Assembly (NCBI RefSeq): GCF_010233585.1
Contig: NZ_CP045997.1
Coordinates: 620,001 to 684,000 of the forward strand
From: Spirosoma endbachense
Lineage (GTDB): Bacteria > Bacteroidota > Bacteroidia > Cytophagales > Spirosomataceae
DNA length: 64,000 bases
Direction: 5' to 3'
Shown piece by piece: positions 63,843-64,000 of this stretch; the first letter of the stretch is position 1; every line of letters begins with the position of its first letter. The notes beneath the pieces are model-generated. The model worked only from the letters and a program-made list of their open reading frames with translations. It was not told the origin of the DNA and searched no databases. The position numbers and the translations under genes are program-made.

Positions 63843-64000
63843 CTTCTTACTTACTGGTTGTACTTGATAGACCCGCTTCGAGCGAATAGGGTTTATTTGC
63901 TCACTAACTAGTTAATGAATCGTGTTGATATAGTAGTAATACATACCGGCTACTAATAGTTATTAATTACTTGTATTATCTTTTTATACTATTACAATAG

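Noticed and set aside
1..64000. CRISPR arrays, tRNA, rRNA, tmRNA or intact insertion sequences
   Set aside because: I looked for regularly spaced repeats, cloverleaf or ribosomal signatures and paired transposase ends and found none; repeats present are single hairpins with unrelated arms.

Overview
The window looks like a chromosomal segment of a Bacteroidota bacterium of the order Cytophagales, most likely Spirosoma or a close relative. The evidence is gene content: a PorQ-type type IX secretion protein, a DUF5686 outer-membrane protein, secreted Gfo/Idh/MocA oxidoreductases with twin-arginine signals, a PVC-type cytochrome/propeller protein, permease-prefix FtsX transporters, and a FucP-type sugar transporter beside nagA and nagB. 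Base composition is about half G+C. Start codons rarely have a Shine-Dalgarno sequence, and GTG/TTG starts are common, as expected for this phylum. The genus is inferred; no rRNA or tRNA gene is present to confirm it.

Layout. 1-7.2 kb: the 5' part of an acyl-CoA carboxylase beta gene (minus, running off the left edge), two envelope proteins including PorQ, a DHFR-like reductase and a DUF5686 protein. 7.25-14.9 kb: eight co-directional genes forming what looks like a pathway for a CMP-activated 3-deoxy-2-ulosonic acid: GT-B glycosyltransferase, SpsF-type cytidylyltransferase, split transketolase, class III aminotransferase, SDR, KdsC-like phosphatase and NeuB-like synthase. 15.1-17.9 kb: sterol-desaturase-family oxygenase, SMR-like membrane protein and hslU. 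18-25.5 kb (minus): MFS transporter with a coupled small gene, NTF2-like lipoprotein, sugar isomerase, a very large SGNH/propeller/cytochrome c protein and a ThuA protein. 25.7-32.8 kb: DUF2071 protein, alpha/beta hydrolase, a divergent FAD monooxygenase/AraC pair, an alpha-glucuronidase-like glycosidase and a VOC protein.

32.9-37.8 kb: secreted oxidoreductase, then sugar transporter, nagA and nagB (amino-sugar catabolism). 39.5-43.5 kb: a three-subunit PaoABC-like molybdenum aldehyde oxidoreductase exported by the Tat signal of its iron-sulfur subunit. 43.9-49.3 kb: second secreted oxidoreductase, a small exported protein, NUDIX hydrolase, Crp-family regulator with a DoxX protein, and a frameshifted hydrolase fusion. 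49.5-58.4 kb: FtsX permease, a stand-alone GIY-YIG protein, tandem SDRs with an AraC regulator, and an MFS/oxidoreductase pair. 58.6-64 kb: GAF histidine kinase, a tiny plug-like lipoprotein, S41 peptidase, an integrase remnant and an ECF sigma factor.

The strongest candidate for an undescribed system is the 7.25-14.9 kb sugar-acid cluster. I do not recognise its combination of split transketolase, glutamate-semialdehyde-type aminotransferase and SAF-less NeuB as a characterised pathway. Unusually long, near-perfect inverted repeats recur between genes, two of them inside that operon. I see no CRISPR array, intact insertion sequence, rRNA or tRNA.
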